64,000 bases of DNA from Streptomyces sp. SCUT-3 (GTDB taxonomy: Bacteria > Actinomycetota > Actinomycetes > Streptomycetales > Streptomycetaceae), in contig NZ_CP046907.1 in assembly GCF_014083985.1 (NCBI RefSeq), forward strand, positions 310,001-374,000, written 5' to 3'. The position numbers and the translations under genes were made by a program. Under the pieces are notes generated by a model, which did no database searches, was not told the DNA's origin, and was given only the letters and a program-made list of their open reading frames with translations. Of this stretch, positions 36,827-44,733 are shown in pieces; the stretch's first letter is position 1, and every line of letters starts with the position of its first letter.

Positions 36827-37504
36827 TTATGCGGGGTCGCCGGTTCGCCGTCCCAGGGAGGCGTGCACCGCGCGGTGCACCGCGCGCGCCAGCCGGGCGC
36901 CCCACACCGAGCGCGGGCCGGCGAAGAGTTCCGGGGCCTCTCCGGGGGCCGGGGTGCGCGCGGCGACGCACACCGCGTCGGTGGGGGTGCCCGAGCAGTG
37001 GTGGCCCGCCTCCAGCAGCGCCTGCACCTTGGCCTCGGTGGCGGTGGCCACCGCGTTGACCAGTGCGGCGTCCGCCAGGGGCGCGGGGACGGCCACGACG
37101 ATGTTGATCGTGCCCGGGTCCGGCACTCCGGGGGCCCCGGGGCCCGGGGCGGCGGCCCAGGCGGTGACGCCGATCCCGGCGGTGGCCACCGCCCGCACGC
37201 CCTCGTCCTCCGCCTCCCCGTACTCCCCCACGTGCGCGGCCGTCATCAGCCCCACGCCGGGGCCGGCCGCCCCCGCGGACCGGGCGATCCCGGCGAGGTG
37301 CTCGGCCGGGTCGGTGCGCGCGTAGCCGGGCCGCACCTGGGCGTTGAGCACCCAGGCGCGCTCGCCCAGGCCCCCGCCCAGGACGGCGCTGCTGACCATC
37401 CGCCAGCCCGGCCCGGCCCGCCACAGCAGGGCGTCCCAGCTCCCGCCGTCCTCGGTGCGGGTCAGGTGCTCCACGCGCAGGAGCGGGTCGGTGGTGACGG
37501 TCAT
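36827..37504 (-). CDS. cbiZ: adenosylcobinamide amidohydrolase (CbiZ)
   Basis: 225-aa enzyme that removes the aminopropanol side chain of adenosylcobinamide to give adenosylcobyric acid, which lets the cell reuse incomplete or foreign corrinoids. The recognisable core is GWRMVSSAVLGGGLGERAWVLNAQV (two pieces), then HLAGIARS, GVGLMTAAHVGEY, AVATAGIGVTAWAAAPG and TINIVVAVPAPLADAALVNAVATATEAK. The start ATG has GGAGAG five bases upstream. No other cobalamin gene is next to it, so it serves salvage alone; a B12-binding sensor lies 10 kb away. Confidence 0.88.
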   Translation of the reverse strand: MTVTTDPLLRVEHLTRTEDGGSWDALLWRAGPGWRMVSSAVLGGGLGERAWVLNAQVRPGYARTDPAEHLAGIARSAGAAGPGVGLMTAAHVGEYGEAEDEGVRAVATAGIGVTAWAAAPGPGAPGVPDPGTINIVVAVPAPLADAALVNAVATATEAKVQALLEAGHHCSGTPTDAVCVAARTPAPGEAPELFAGPRSVWGARLARAVHRAVHASLGRRTGDPA

Positions 37505-37698
37505 CAGGGCTCTCCAGGGGTCGGTCCGCGCCGACCCTACCGGCCGCCGGGACGGGCACACGGCGGTGGGCCCGCGCCGCGGCGCGGGCCCACCTGTGAC
37601 GCGGGCCCTCCCCGTGCCCGCCCGGTCCGTGTGCGCCCCGGACTGTGTGCGCCCGGCCCGTGTGCGTCCGGGTGGGAGGAGGGCACGTCCGGGCGGTG

Positions 37699-37962
37699 TC
37701 AGCCGGGCCAGGTGCCGGTCAGACGGCGCACGCCGGCCGCGCCGCCGCGGTCCACGGCGGCCTTGACCACACCGAATATCAGGCCCTGGAGTCCCGCGGC
37801 CACGAGCACCTCCGTCCAGCCGCGGTGCTCGTCGGTCGCGTCGGGGGCGTCGTCGTCGTGGCCGGCCATCTTCCACACCTGCTTGAAGAGCGCGCCGGCC
37901 AGGGCGCCGCCGGCCGCGCCGAGCACCATGCCGACCGGCTTGTAGAGGATCTTCCCGGCCAT
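37699..37962 (-). CDS. DUF4235 small membrane protein
   Basis: 87 aa with the DUF4235 pattern: MAGKILYKPVGMVLGAAGGALAGALFKQVWK (one Gly/Ala-rich helix with a basic turn), an acidic loop DDDAPDATDEHRGW and a second helix VLVAAGLQGLIFGVVKAAVDRGGA. Its start codon shares one base with the upstream stop (TGATG). It is the last of three coupled genes for small envelope proteins. Confidence 0.88.
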   Translation of the reverse strand: MAGKILYKPVGMVLGAAGGALAGALFKQVWKMAGHDDDAPDATDEHRGWTEVLVAAGLQGLIFGVVKAAVDRGGAAGVRRLTGTWPG

Positions 37963-38402
37963 CAGCCCTCTCCCCCGCCGCGACGGCGCACGCCCAGCAG
38001 GAGGACGAGGGCCGTCACCGCCACCGCGGCCGACAGGGCCGGGTTGCGGCGGCCGGTCGCCACCGCCTGCGCGGCCTTCTCCCGCACCGGTTCAGGGGCG
38101 CGGTCGCGCACCGTCGTTCCCAGCACGGCGGCCCTGTCCGCCGTCTGCCGGGCGGCCTGCGAGACCTTCTCACGCACCGGCTCGGGGGTGCGCCGGCGTA
38201 CCGAGTCGGCGGTGCGACCGGCCTGTTCCCTCACCTGCGTGCGCGCCCGGGCGGCCATCCCGCGGGCCCTGGCCCGCACGTCGGTCTTCGCGGCCAACTC
38301 CTCCACCGTCCCGCCCAGTTCCCGGCGGGTCTCCTCGACCCGGCGGCGCAGGTCCTCCGGGGTCGGAGTCGTCGTGCCGTTCTCGTGCCGTGCGTCCGTC
38401 AT
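37962..38402 (-). CDS. DUF3618 membrane-anchored helical protein
   Basis: 146 aa. The N-terminal TPEDLRRRVEETRRELGGTVEELAAKTDVRARAR stretch is the DUF3618 motif. A long amphipathic, Arg-rich helical region follows (RTADSVRRRTPEPVREKV with a second RAPEPVREKAAQ copy), and a single C-terminal helix (PALSAAVAVTALVLLLGV) anchors it. It overlaps its neighbours at both ends (ATGA and TGATG), so the three genes are one operon. Function unknown; often associated with envelope stress. Confidence 0.9.
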   Translation of the reverse strand: MTDARHENGTTTPTPEDLRRRVEETRRELGGTVEELAAKTDVRARARGMAARARTQVREQAGRTADSVRRRTPEPVREKVSQAARQTADRAAVLGTTVRDRAPEPVREKAAQAVATGRRNPALSAAVAVTALVLLLGVRRRGGGEG

Positions 38403-38830
38403 CGGTGCGCCCTCTCCCTGATCTCCGCCATGTCCGCCTTCGCGCTGTGCAGTGCCTCCTCGGGAACCGGGGGCGAGGCCCGGTCCACCTCCTTCTTCCC
38501 GAGCGCGCCCATCACGGCGGCCGCGGCGAACAGAAGGACCGCGACGATCGCGGCCGCCGCCCACCAGGGCACGGCCAGGGCCAGTGCGGCGATCACCGCG
38601 GCCACGGCCGCCTGGGCCCCGAACAGCGCGGCCGTCCCGGCTCCGCCGAACAGCCCTCCGCCCCGGCCGAAGCGCTTGCCCTTGTCCTTCATCTCCCTCT
38701 GCGCCAGGCGCAGTTCGGCCCGGACCAGTTCGGTCAGCTGCTCCGAGGCCCGGGAGACCAGTTCGCCCACCGGGCGTTCCGCGCCCTCCCGGGCCGTGCG
38801 CCCTCCTACCGGCTCGCTCACCGTCACCAT
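38399..38830 (-). CDS. actinobacterial holin-X/phage-holin-like membrane protein
   Basis: 143-aa protein of the DUF1469/Holin-X type: PVGELVSRASEQLTELVRAELRLAQREMKDKGKRFG, a Gly-rich turn, then two hydrophobic helices (AALFGAQAAVAAVIAALALAV, WWAAAAIVAVLLFAAAAVM), and a C-terminal EEALHSAKADMAEIRERA. Despite the name these proteins are ordinary membrane proteins in actinobacteria, not lysis genes. Start may be ATG 38830 or the GTG three bases later after GAGGGAAGG. First gene of the three-gene operon; its stop overlaps the next start. Confidence 0.87.
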   Translation of the reverse strand: MVTVSEPVGGRTAREGAERPVGELVSRASEQLTELVRAELRLAQREMKDKGKRFGRGGGLFGGAGTAALFGAQAAVAAVIAALALAVPWWAAAAIVAVLLFAAAAVMGALGKKEVDRASPPVPEEALHSAKADMAEIRERAHR

Positions 38831-38991
38831 CCTTCCCTCGTGCGGCACACGGGGCGGCTACCCCTGCTCCCCCGCCTCATTCGGGCCTTCCGGACGGCAC
38901 GCACCGCCCTGCGGCGGGTCCGCCCGCGGGCGGACTGCCGCGCCCGCGGGCGGGTACGCGCAACCTGTCGGTCCGACCCCGAGGAGGACCG

Positions 38992-40026
38992 TTGCGACTG
39001 CGTTCCACCAGCCCGGACGACCCCGGCCTCACCCGCAGGCGGCACGGCCGCGGCTTCCGCTACCTCGACGCCTCGGGCAATCCCCTGCGCGACCGGGCCG
39101 AGCTGGAGCGGATCAGGGGCCTGGCCGTCCCGCCGGCCTGGGAGGACGTGTGGATCTGCGCCCGGGCCGACGGGCACCTGCAGGCCGTGGGCACCGATGC
39201 GGCCGGGCGCCGCCAGTACCTGTACCACCCGCAGTTCAGGGCCGAGCAGGAGCAGGCCAAGCACGACCACGTCCTGGAGGTCGCCGCCGCCCTGCCCCGC
39301 ATCCGCGAGGGCGCCGAGGCGGGGCTGGGCGAGCGGGGGCTCACCCGCAACCGTGTCCTGGGAGCGGCCGTGCGCCTGCTCGACCTGGGGTTCTTCCGCG
39401 TCGGCGGCGAGCGGTACACGCAGGAGAACCAGAGCTACGGGCTGACCACCCTGCTGCGCGAGCACACCCGGTGCGGCCGGGGCGAAGTCGCCTTCACCTA
39501 CCCGGGCAAGCACGGCAAGGAGCAGGTGCGGGCCGTGGCCGACACCGCGACCTGCCGGGCGGTGACCGCGCTGGTGCGGCGGCGCGGGGGCGGCGACCGC
39601 CTCCTCGCGTACTGGGAGCGCCCCGAGTGGCACGAGGTGACCGGGGAGGAGCTCAACGCCCACCTGCGGGAGCCCGGCCGGGTGGAGATCAGCGCGAAGG
39701 ACTTCCGCACCTGGCACGCCACCGTCCTGGCCGCGGTGGCCCTGGCCGTCTCCGCGCCCGCGGCGGGCAGCGAGGCCTCCCGGCGCCGGGCCGTCGCACG
39801 GGCCGTCCGGGAGGTGTCCGAGTACCTCGGCAACACCCCGGCGGTGTGCCGCGCCTCCTACATCGACCCGCGGGTGGTGGAGCTGTACGAGGAGGGCGTC
39901 ACGATCGCCCCCGCGCTGCACCGGCCCGGCGAGCAGGGGGCGTTCGGCGTCCCCGCCACCCAGGGGGCCGTCGAGGAGGCCGTGCGGCGCATGCTGCTCA
40001 CCGGCCGTCCCCCGGCGGGCCGCTGA
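38992..40026 (+). CDS. DNA topoisomerase IB
   Basis: 344-aa eukaryote-like type IB topoisomerase, which relaxes supercoils through a 3'-phosphotyrosyl intermediate. RRRHGRGFRYLDASGNPLRD and LAVPPAWEDVWICARADGHLQAVGTDAAGRRQYLYH (in pieces) form the N-terminal domain; the catalytic domain has RVGGERYTQENQSYGLTTL, FTYPGKHGKEQ, DFRTWHATVLAA and the active-site Tyr in SYIDPRVVELY (~289). A TTG start is supported by GAGGAGG four bases upstream; no ATG or GTG fits. The gene overlaps the convergent MpaB gene by 29 bases. Confidence 0.92.
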   Translation: MRLRSTSPDDPGLTRRRHGRGFRYLDASGNPLRDRAELERIRGLAVPPAWEDVWICARADGHLQAVGTDAAGRRQYLYHPQFRAEQEQAKHDHVLEVAAALPRIREGAEAGLGERGLTRNRVLGAAVRLLDLGFFRVGGERYTQENQSYGLTTLLREHTRCGRGEVAFTYPGKHGKEQVRAVADTATCRAVTALVRRRGGGDRLLAYWERPEWHEVTGEELNAHLREPGRVEISAKDFRTWHATVLAAVALAVSAPAAGSEASRRRAVARAVREVSEYLGNTPAVCRASYIDPRVVELYEEGVTIAPALHRPGEQGAFGVPATQGAVEEAVRRMLLTGRPPAGR

Positions 40027-40921
40027 CCGGCGGGCGCGGGGGCCGCTCGGCGCCCTCGTCGTGGAGGACGGGGCACCCGGAGGGGAAGGTACCGAGCTCG
40101 GCGATGCGGTAACCGTCCGGGTAGCCGCGGACGTTGGGGTTCTGCCGGGCGTACCGGGGGCGTCTGCGCGGGGGCATCAGGCGCACCGCCCTGCCGCGCA
40201 GCCGCAGGGCCGAGCGGACGGCCCGCCGCAGCGCGGCGGAGGGCGCCGGGTAGCCGAACGCCTCGCGCAGGGCGTCGTCCATCAGGCACAGGGACGCCTT
40301 GCGCATCGCGGTGCCGAGCGGCCCGGGGTACCAGGAGGCGAACAGGTCCAGGGTGGCGTCGGAGACCGCCCGGCCGCCGGCGTCGAAGGCGAAGTGGCGG
40401 CGCTCGTAGTCGTCGAGGAGCCGCTCGAACCCCGCGTAGTCGTCGGGGACGTCCGGGATGTTCATGCGCCGGCCCAGAGCGCGGTAGTAGTTGGTGGCCG
40501 CGCGCACCTCGTGCTCGCTGTAGGGGCGCCAGCCGTAGTCGTCGAGCCAGCGCTTGGGCACGACGACGAAGGTGGCGAGGACGTAGCGGAAGTCGTCGTC
40601 GGGGATGTCGTAGTGGCGGTGCATGCGGTTCATGCGCCGGATCGCCTCGCGCCCCGGCACGGAGTCGAAGCCGTGCTCGAGGACCGCGTCCAGGATGAGG
40701 GCGGTGTCGTCGTAGCGCTTCTGGGTCCGCCCGGTGAACTCGCCGGTCCCGGCGAGGAGCCGGCCGATGCCGGGCACGGCGTAGGTGCGGTAGAGGGCGA
40801 AGCCGAGGGCCTGGACGGTGTCCCAGGGGAATTCGTGGGCGCTGCTGATCCGGTAGATCTCGTGGAAGTCGCGGTCGGGGTCGAGCCGCCTGATGCGCTC
40901 GAGCCACTCGTGGCGTCGCAC
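39998..40921 (-). CDS. MpaB-type (DUF2236) oxygenase family protein
   Basis: 307-aa soluble protein with the pattern of oxygenase MpaB relatives (latex-clearing-protein-like, heme b): HEFPWDTVQALGFALYRTYAVPGIGRLL, YDDTALILDAVLEHGFDS, NRMHRHYDIPDDDFRYVLATFVVVPKRWLDDY and the Arg/His-rich helix following. Candidate heme ligands are the His residues in RMHRHYDIP. No signal peptide, so cytoplasmic. The start is an ATG at 40921. It overlaps the end of the topoisomerase gene, and its oxygenase activity is a family inference. Confidence 0.83.
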   Translation of the reverse strand: MRRHEWLERIRRLDPDRDFHEIYRISSAHEFPWDTVQALGFALYRTYAVPGIGRLLAGTGEFTGRTQKRYDDTALILDAVLEHGFDSVPGREAIRRMNRMHRHYDIPDDDFRYVLATFVVVPKRWLDDYGWRPYSEHEVRAATNYYRALGRRMNIPDVPDDYAGFERLLDDYERRHFAFDAGGRAVSDATLDLFASWYPGPLGTAMRKASLCLMDDALREAFGYPAPSAALRRAVRSALRLRGRAVRLMPPRRRPRYARQNPNVRGYPDGYRIAELGTFPSGCPVLHDEGAERPPRPPVSGPPGDGR

Positions 40922-41061
40922 GGTCCCCCCTCCGGGCCGTCCGGGCCCTCAGCTCCCGCTCCGGGGCTCCGGGGCCCCGGGACGTGCCGGTCCCTGTGCC
41001 TGCCGTCCACACGGTAGGGACACCCGGGGTGGAGGTCAACGCCCCCTGTGGGGAGGGCCGT

Positions 41062-41196
41062 CCGCGGGTGCTCCGTCACGTCGGCCCGCAGCTTCAGCAG
41101 GGTCGGCATGAACTGCGGGTCTTCCGTGTCCATGCCGTCCAGCCGGGCGAGGACCTCCTTGGCGGCCCTCTCCTCCCCCGGGCGTCCGGCGGCCAC
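41062..41196 (-). pseudogene. hemerythrin-domain remnant
   Basis: About 45 codons read AAKEVLARLDGMDTEDPQF and then LLKLRADVTEHPR, which aligns in pattern with the middle-to-last helix of streptomycete hemerythrin-like proteins (compare the gene at 44086, SAERIMKDLEGRG). The four-helix iron site is absent and no start or stop frames it. It lies in the 341-bp gap between the MpaB and pentapeptide genes and looks like a decayed fragment. Confidence 0.5.
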
Positions 41197-41262
41197 GTCG
41201 CGCTCGGCGTCCGGCGGCGCGCGGGGCGCGGGGCGGCGTCCGGAGCGAGGAGAGCACTGCGG

Positions 41263-41904
41263 TCAGAGGACGCGCAGGCCCAGCGCCGCGCAGATCACAG
41301 CCGCCTGGTCCGGCTCGATCACCGCTCCCGACAGCTCCACCGTCAGCGGGTCGAGGGCCGAAAGGTCGCTGCCCCGCAGGTCCGTCCCGGCGAGCTTCGA
41401 ACCGTGCAGCATGGCGGCCGACAGGTCGCAGGAGGTGACGGACGCCTTCTCCAGGCGTGCCGCCGTCAGGTCCGCCTCCCGCATCCGCACTCCGTCGAAG
41501 ACGGCCCGACGCAGATCGGCGCCGGGCAGACCGACGAAGGACCAGTCCCCGCCGTGCACTTCGAGGAGGGTGAAGGCCGACCGCTGGAAGAGGCTGCCGA
41601 CGAACTTGCAGTCGGTGAAGACCGTGTCGAAGAAGGTGCAGCGGTGGAACGTGCAGTTGGTGAAAGCGGCCCCGGTGTGGCGTGAGGCGTTGAACCGCAC
41701 CCCGGAGAAGGTGCACTCGTCGAAGACGGCCCCCTCGTCCACGGCCTCGGTCAAGTCGGTGTCGACGAACGAGCAGCGGGTCCAGGACTGCCCGGACAGG
41801 TCACGGCCGTACCAGTCCTCGTCCCCGATCACCCGTTCCCCGTCCGGCACCGGGGGGCGGGGGGAAACCGGATCGATGTTCGCGCGTGCGGGTCCGACGG
41901 GCAT
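41263..41904 (-). CDS. pentapeptide-repeat protein
   Basis: 213-aa protein whose residues ~45-205 are a quadrilateral beta helix of five-residue repeats with Leu or Phe at the centre: DLTEAVDEGAVFDECTFSGV, FTNCTFHRCTFFDTVFTDC, ADLRRAVFDGV, ADLTAARLEKASVTSCDLSAA and TDLRGSDLS. Members can mimic DNA (Mfp/Qnr-like fluoroquinolone protection) or serve structural roles; this one has a disordered N-terminus. Start ATG at 41904. Gyrase binding is possible but not shown by sequence. Confidence 0.88.
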   Translation of the reverse strand: MPVGPARANIDPVSPRPPVPDGERVIGDEDWYGRDLSGQSWTRCSFVDTDLTEAVDEGAVFDECTFSGVRFNASRHTGAAFTNCTFHRCTFFDTVFTDCKFVGSLFQRSAFTLLEVHGGDWSFVGLPGADLRRAVFDGVRMREADLTAARLEKASVTSCDLSAAMLHGSKLAGTDLRGSDLSALDPLTVELSGAVIEPDQAAVICAALGLRVL

Positions 41905-41987
41905 GGGCCCCAGTCTCGGGCCCCGGCCTCGGGCGGGGCAACCGGGTTGCCACGGGGCGCCCGTCGGAGAGGGCGGCGTGCCCGCCC

Positions 41988-42569
41988 TCAGGCGTACTCC
42001 ATGACGATCACCGCGGTGGTGCCGGGCTCGAGCGCCTCGAAGACGTGCGGGGCGTCGCCGGGATAGGTGACGTAGTCGCCGGGGCCGATCTCGACCGGCT
42101 CCCCGGCCGGGCCGGCCAGCGCCCGGCCGGCGCCGAGCACGACGTGCTCCACGGTTCCGGGAAGGTGCGGTTCGGACAGCCGCGGCCTTCCGGGGTGCAC
42201 CTGCATGCGGTAGAGGTCCCGCCGGGCGTGGAGCGGGCAGGAGGCCAGCAGCGTGGCCGCGTAGTCCGCCTGGTCCGAACGGGTGGCCGGGCCCTCGCCC
42301 GCACGGATCACGTGCACCCTCGGCCGCGGCGGGTCGACCAGTCGGCCGAGCGGCACGCCGAGCTCGACGGCCAGGGCCCACAGCGTCTCCACGTCCGGGG
42401 TGCCGGCGCCCGACTCCAGCCGGGAGAGCGCGGACTCGGCGATTCCGGCCCGCCCGGCCAGTTCGGCCACGGACAGGCCGGCGCGCTCGCGTTCCCGGCG
42501 GACCGACGTCGCGATCAGTGCGGCCAGGTCGAGGTGCGGCCTCTCCCCGCCCGGTGAACCGTTGCCCAT
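41988..42569 (-). CDS. XRE-cupin transcriptional regulator
   Basis: 193 aa. HTH at ~10-75: LIATSVRRERERAGLSVAELAG, AGIAESALSRLESGAGTPDVETL; C-terminal cupin ~110-190 with HLPGTVEHVVLGAGRALAG, the GDYVTYPGDAPHVFEAL barrel turn (a His present) and a final AVIVMEY strand. Such fusions sense a small molecule or metal in the cupin and regulate nearby metabolism genes. ATG at 42569 has GGGAG seven bases upstream. Stands between the pentapeptide and DoxX genes. Confidence 0.92.
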   Translation of the reverse strand: MGNGSPGGERPHLDLAALIATSVRRERERAGLSVAELAGRAGIAESALSRLESGAGTPDVETLWALAVELGVPLGRLVDPPRPRVHVIRAGEGPATRSDQADYAATLLASCPLHARRDLYRMQVHPGRPRLSEPHLPGTVEHVVLGAGRALAGPAGEPVEIGPGDYVTYPGDAPHVFEALEPGTTAVIVMEYA

Positions 42570-42760
42570 CTGCCAGCTCCCAGGGTCGTGCCGTGCGGCC
42601 CGGCGGACACCGTCCGCCGTGTTCGCGGCGGTAGCCGCCCGTTCGCTCCCGCGGTCCCGGGCGCGGTGCACCCGGGGTTCCTGCTCCGTCCACCCGGGGG
42701 CGGCGCGGGCCGCTTCGGCGTCCTACGGGGTCGCCGGGGGCTGCCGGCGGCCCCTCCTGC

Positions 42761-43531
42761 TCACCGGGCGCACTTCGCCCCGGCCGTCCTGGCCCTCGCC
42801 GCCCCGGCCCTGACCGCCTTGGCCTTGGCCGCCTTGGCCTTGGCCGCCTTGGCCCTCGCCGCGGACGGCGCGGCGCCCCGGGCCGCCTTGGCGCCGACCG
42901 GGACGGTGACGCGCACGGCCTTGGCCTTCGCCACTGCCGGCGCGGCGGCCCGCGCCGCCGTCGCCCTCGCGGCGCCCGGGGCGGTGACCCGGGCGGCCTT
43001 CGCGGCCACCGGGGCGGTGACGCGGGCGGTTCCCGCGGCCAGCCGCACCTCGCGGCGGGCGGTGCGCGCGGCCTGCTGCGCCTCGCGGCGGACCGCCCGC
43101 GCGGTGTGCCGCGCCTGCCAGTTCAGCGACGGCTTGCCCGCGGTGTCCACCGAGGCGAGCAGGAGCCCTCCGAGCATGGACAGGTTCTTGAAGAAGTGGA
43201 TCTGCTGCTGGGCCCGTTCCTGCGGGTCCTCGGCCTCCCAGAACCGGTGGCCGGCCAGCGTGGTGGGGACCAGCGTGCCCGCCAGGACGAGCGCGGAGAG
43301 CCGCGGGAACCTGCCCAGGGCAAGGAGGCCCCCTGCCACCACGTGCACGGCGCCGTTGATGCGGACCGCCTGCTCGGGGTCGGAGGGCACCAGGGAGACG
43401 TTCGCGGCCAGCGGGTCGATCACGCGCTTGGCGGCGGGGGCCATCATCTCGGGATGCTTGAGGGAGTTGATGCCGCCGTATACGAACATGGAGGCCAACA
43501 GGGGCCTGGCCAGTCGTCGTACTGTAGTCAT
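42761..43531 (-). CDS. DoxX family membrane protein with basic Ala/Lys/Arg tail
   Basis: 256 aa. The first ~140 residues are a four-helix DoxX domain (RPLLASMFVYGGINSLKHPE, RINGAVHVVAGGLLALGRFP, ALVLAGTLVPTTLAGHRFW, FFKNLSMLGGLLLASVD). The remaining ~115 residues form a low-complexity tail of Ala, Arg, Lys and Val (KAVRVTVPVGAKAARG, AKAAKAKAAKAKAVRAG), encoded by degenerate GCCAAG-type repeats. Tail chemistry resembles histone H1-like proteins and could bind DNA or acidic polymers; DoxX proteins link to redox or membrane stress. Start ATG at 43531. Confidence 0.85.
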   Translation of the reverse strand: MTTVRRLARPLLASMFVYGGINSLKHPEMMAPAAKRVIDPLAANVSLVPSDPEQAVRINGAVHVVAGGLLALGRFPRLSALVLAGTLVPTTLAGHRFWEAEDPQERAQQQIHFFKNLSMLGGLLLASVDTAGKPSLNWQARHTARAVRREAQQAARTARREVRLAAGTARVTAPVAAKAARVTAPGAARATAARAAAPAVAKAKAVRVTVPVGAKAARGAAPSAARAKAAKAKAAKAKAVRAGAARARTAGAKCAR

Positions 43532-43623
43532 GCACCAACCGGTACCCGGCCGCGGTGCCCCCATGCCGCTCCGCGCCCGGACTGCGCCGACCGGGTGACG
43601 CCGTACCGGGGCCCGCTCACGCC

Positions 43624-43860
43624 TCACCCCAGGAGCGTGGCGACGGGCGGCCGCGGTGACTGGTGGCCCCCGCTGGCCAGCATCCGCACTTCTCCCCTGC
43701 TGCTGATCTCGGCCCGCACTATCCCGGTGTCGTCGCAGTAGACCGGGTGCCCGCCCGGTCCCGTGGCCTCCGTGCGGTGCACCACCACGGTGTCCCTGCC
43801 CGCGTCGGACCCGAGCCCGGGCTGCTCGAACACCAACTCCACCCGCTCGGCGTGATCCAT
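43624..43860 (-). CDS. DUF6296 family small protein
   Basis: 78-aa soluble protein, DUF6296 type: MDHAERVELVFEQPGLGSDAG, then TVVVHRTEATGPGGHPVYCDDTG, IVRAEISSRGEVRMLASGGHQ. It looks like a small beta-rich fold. An ATG preceded by GGGTGAATTGCC is used. It stands beside the stress-type hemerythrin/phosphatase group but is transcribed in the opposite direction. Function unknown. Confidence 0.83.
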   Translation of the reverse strand: MDHAERVELVFEQPGLGSDAGRDTVVVHRTEATGPGGHPVYCDDTGIVRAEISSRGEVRMLASGGHQSPRPPVATLLG

Positions 43861-44085
43861 GGCAATTCACCCATCTCAGATACAAGGGACAAACCCCTTT
43901 TTCCATGATGCACCCGAACGGAGGACGGGCCCTTGCGGCGGCACGGAGGGGCCGCGGCACCGCGGCAGGGCCGGACGGGGGGCGGGGGCGAGCGGGGCGT
44001 TAGGCGCCCCGGGGGCTGGGCACGCGCATGGCGGGTGCGCCGGGAACCGGCGCACGATCCGTGCACACCGGAAGGACCTGCAGCG

Positions 44086-44647
44086 ATGGGACACGGCGGA
44101 GACGTCATCGACGAACTGACCACCGACCACCGGGAGGTGGAGGATCTCTTCGGGAAGATCGAACGCCTTCCCTCCGGGGACGGGCGGCGCAAGACCTACG
44201 TGGACCAGGTCACCATGGAACTGGTGCGCCACTCGGTCGCCGAGGAGGAGTACCTGTACCCGGCCGTGCGCAGGAGCGTCACCGGCGGCGGGGACATCGC
44301 CGACAAGGAGCTGGAGGACCATGCCTCCGCCGAGCGGATCATGAAGGACCTCGAGGGCCGCGGCGCGGACGACCCGAGTTCGACCGCCTCGTCGGCGAGC
44401 TGATGCGCGAGATCCGGGCGCACATCGCGGACGAGGAGGGAAACCTCTTCCCGCAGCTGCGCGCCGCGGCCGGGCCCGGGGACATGGAGGAGCTGGGCGA
44501 GAAGGTGCGGCGGGCCAAGAAGACGGCACCGACCCGCCCCACCCCACCGCCCCGGACAAGCCCCCGGCCAACAAGCTCCTCGCGCCGGGCGCCGGCCTGG
44601 TGGACCGGGTGCGCGACGCCCTCAGCGGCCGCGGCAAGGAGGGCTGA
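44086..44647 (+). pseudogene. hemerythrin-domain protein, frame broken twice
   Basis: Reading frames 1-3 together give a complete ~187-aa protein: DVIDELTTDHREVEDLFGKI (first helix, iron His), HSVAEEEYLYPAVR, ADKELEDHASAERIMKDLEG, LVGELMREIRAHIADEEGNLFPQL, then KVRRAKKTAPTRP and a tail ending GLVDRVRDALSGRGKEG. Two one-base losses, near 44373-44377 (CCGAG for CCGGAG) and near 44535-44540 (one C short in CCCCAC), split it. The His/Glu set for a di-iron centre is intact after correction. Hemerythrins carry or sense O2 and NO. ATG has GAAGGA nine bases upstream. Sequence error is more likely than decay. Confidence 0.8.
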
Positions 44648-44733
44648 GGACCGGCGCGGCGGCGCGGCGGTGCGGCGGTGCGGCGGGGGACGCCGGAGCG
44701 CCCCGGACCGGCCGGCGGAGGAGTCCTGGACGG

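Noticed and set aside
38399..38830. Prophage holin
   Set aside because: No lysin or phage gene nearby; this family is a common chromosomal membrane protein in actinobacteria.
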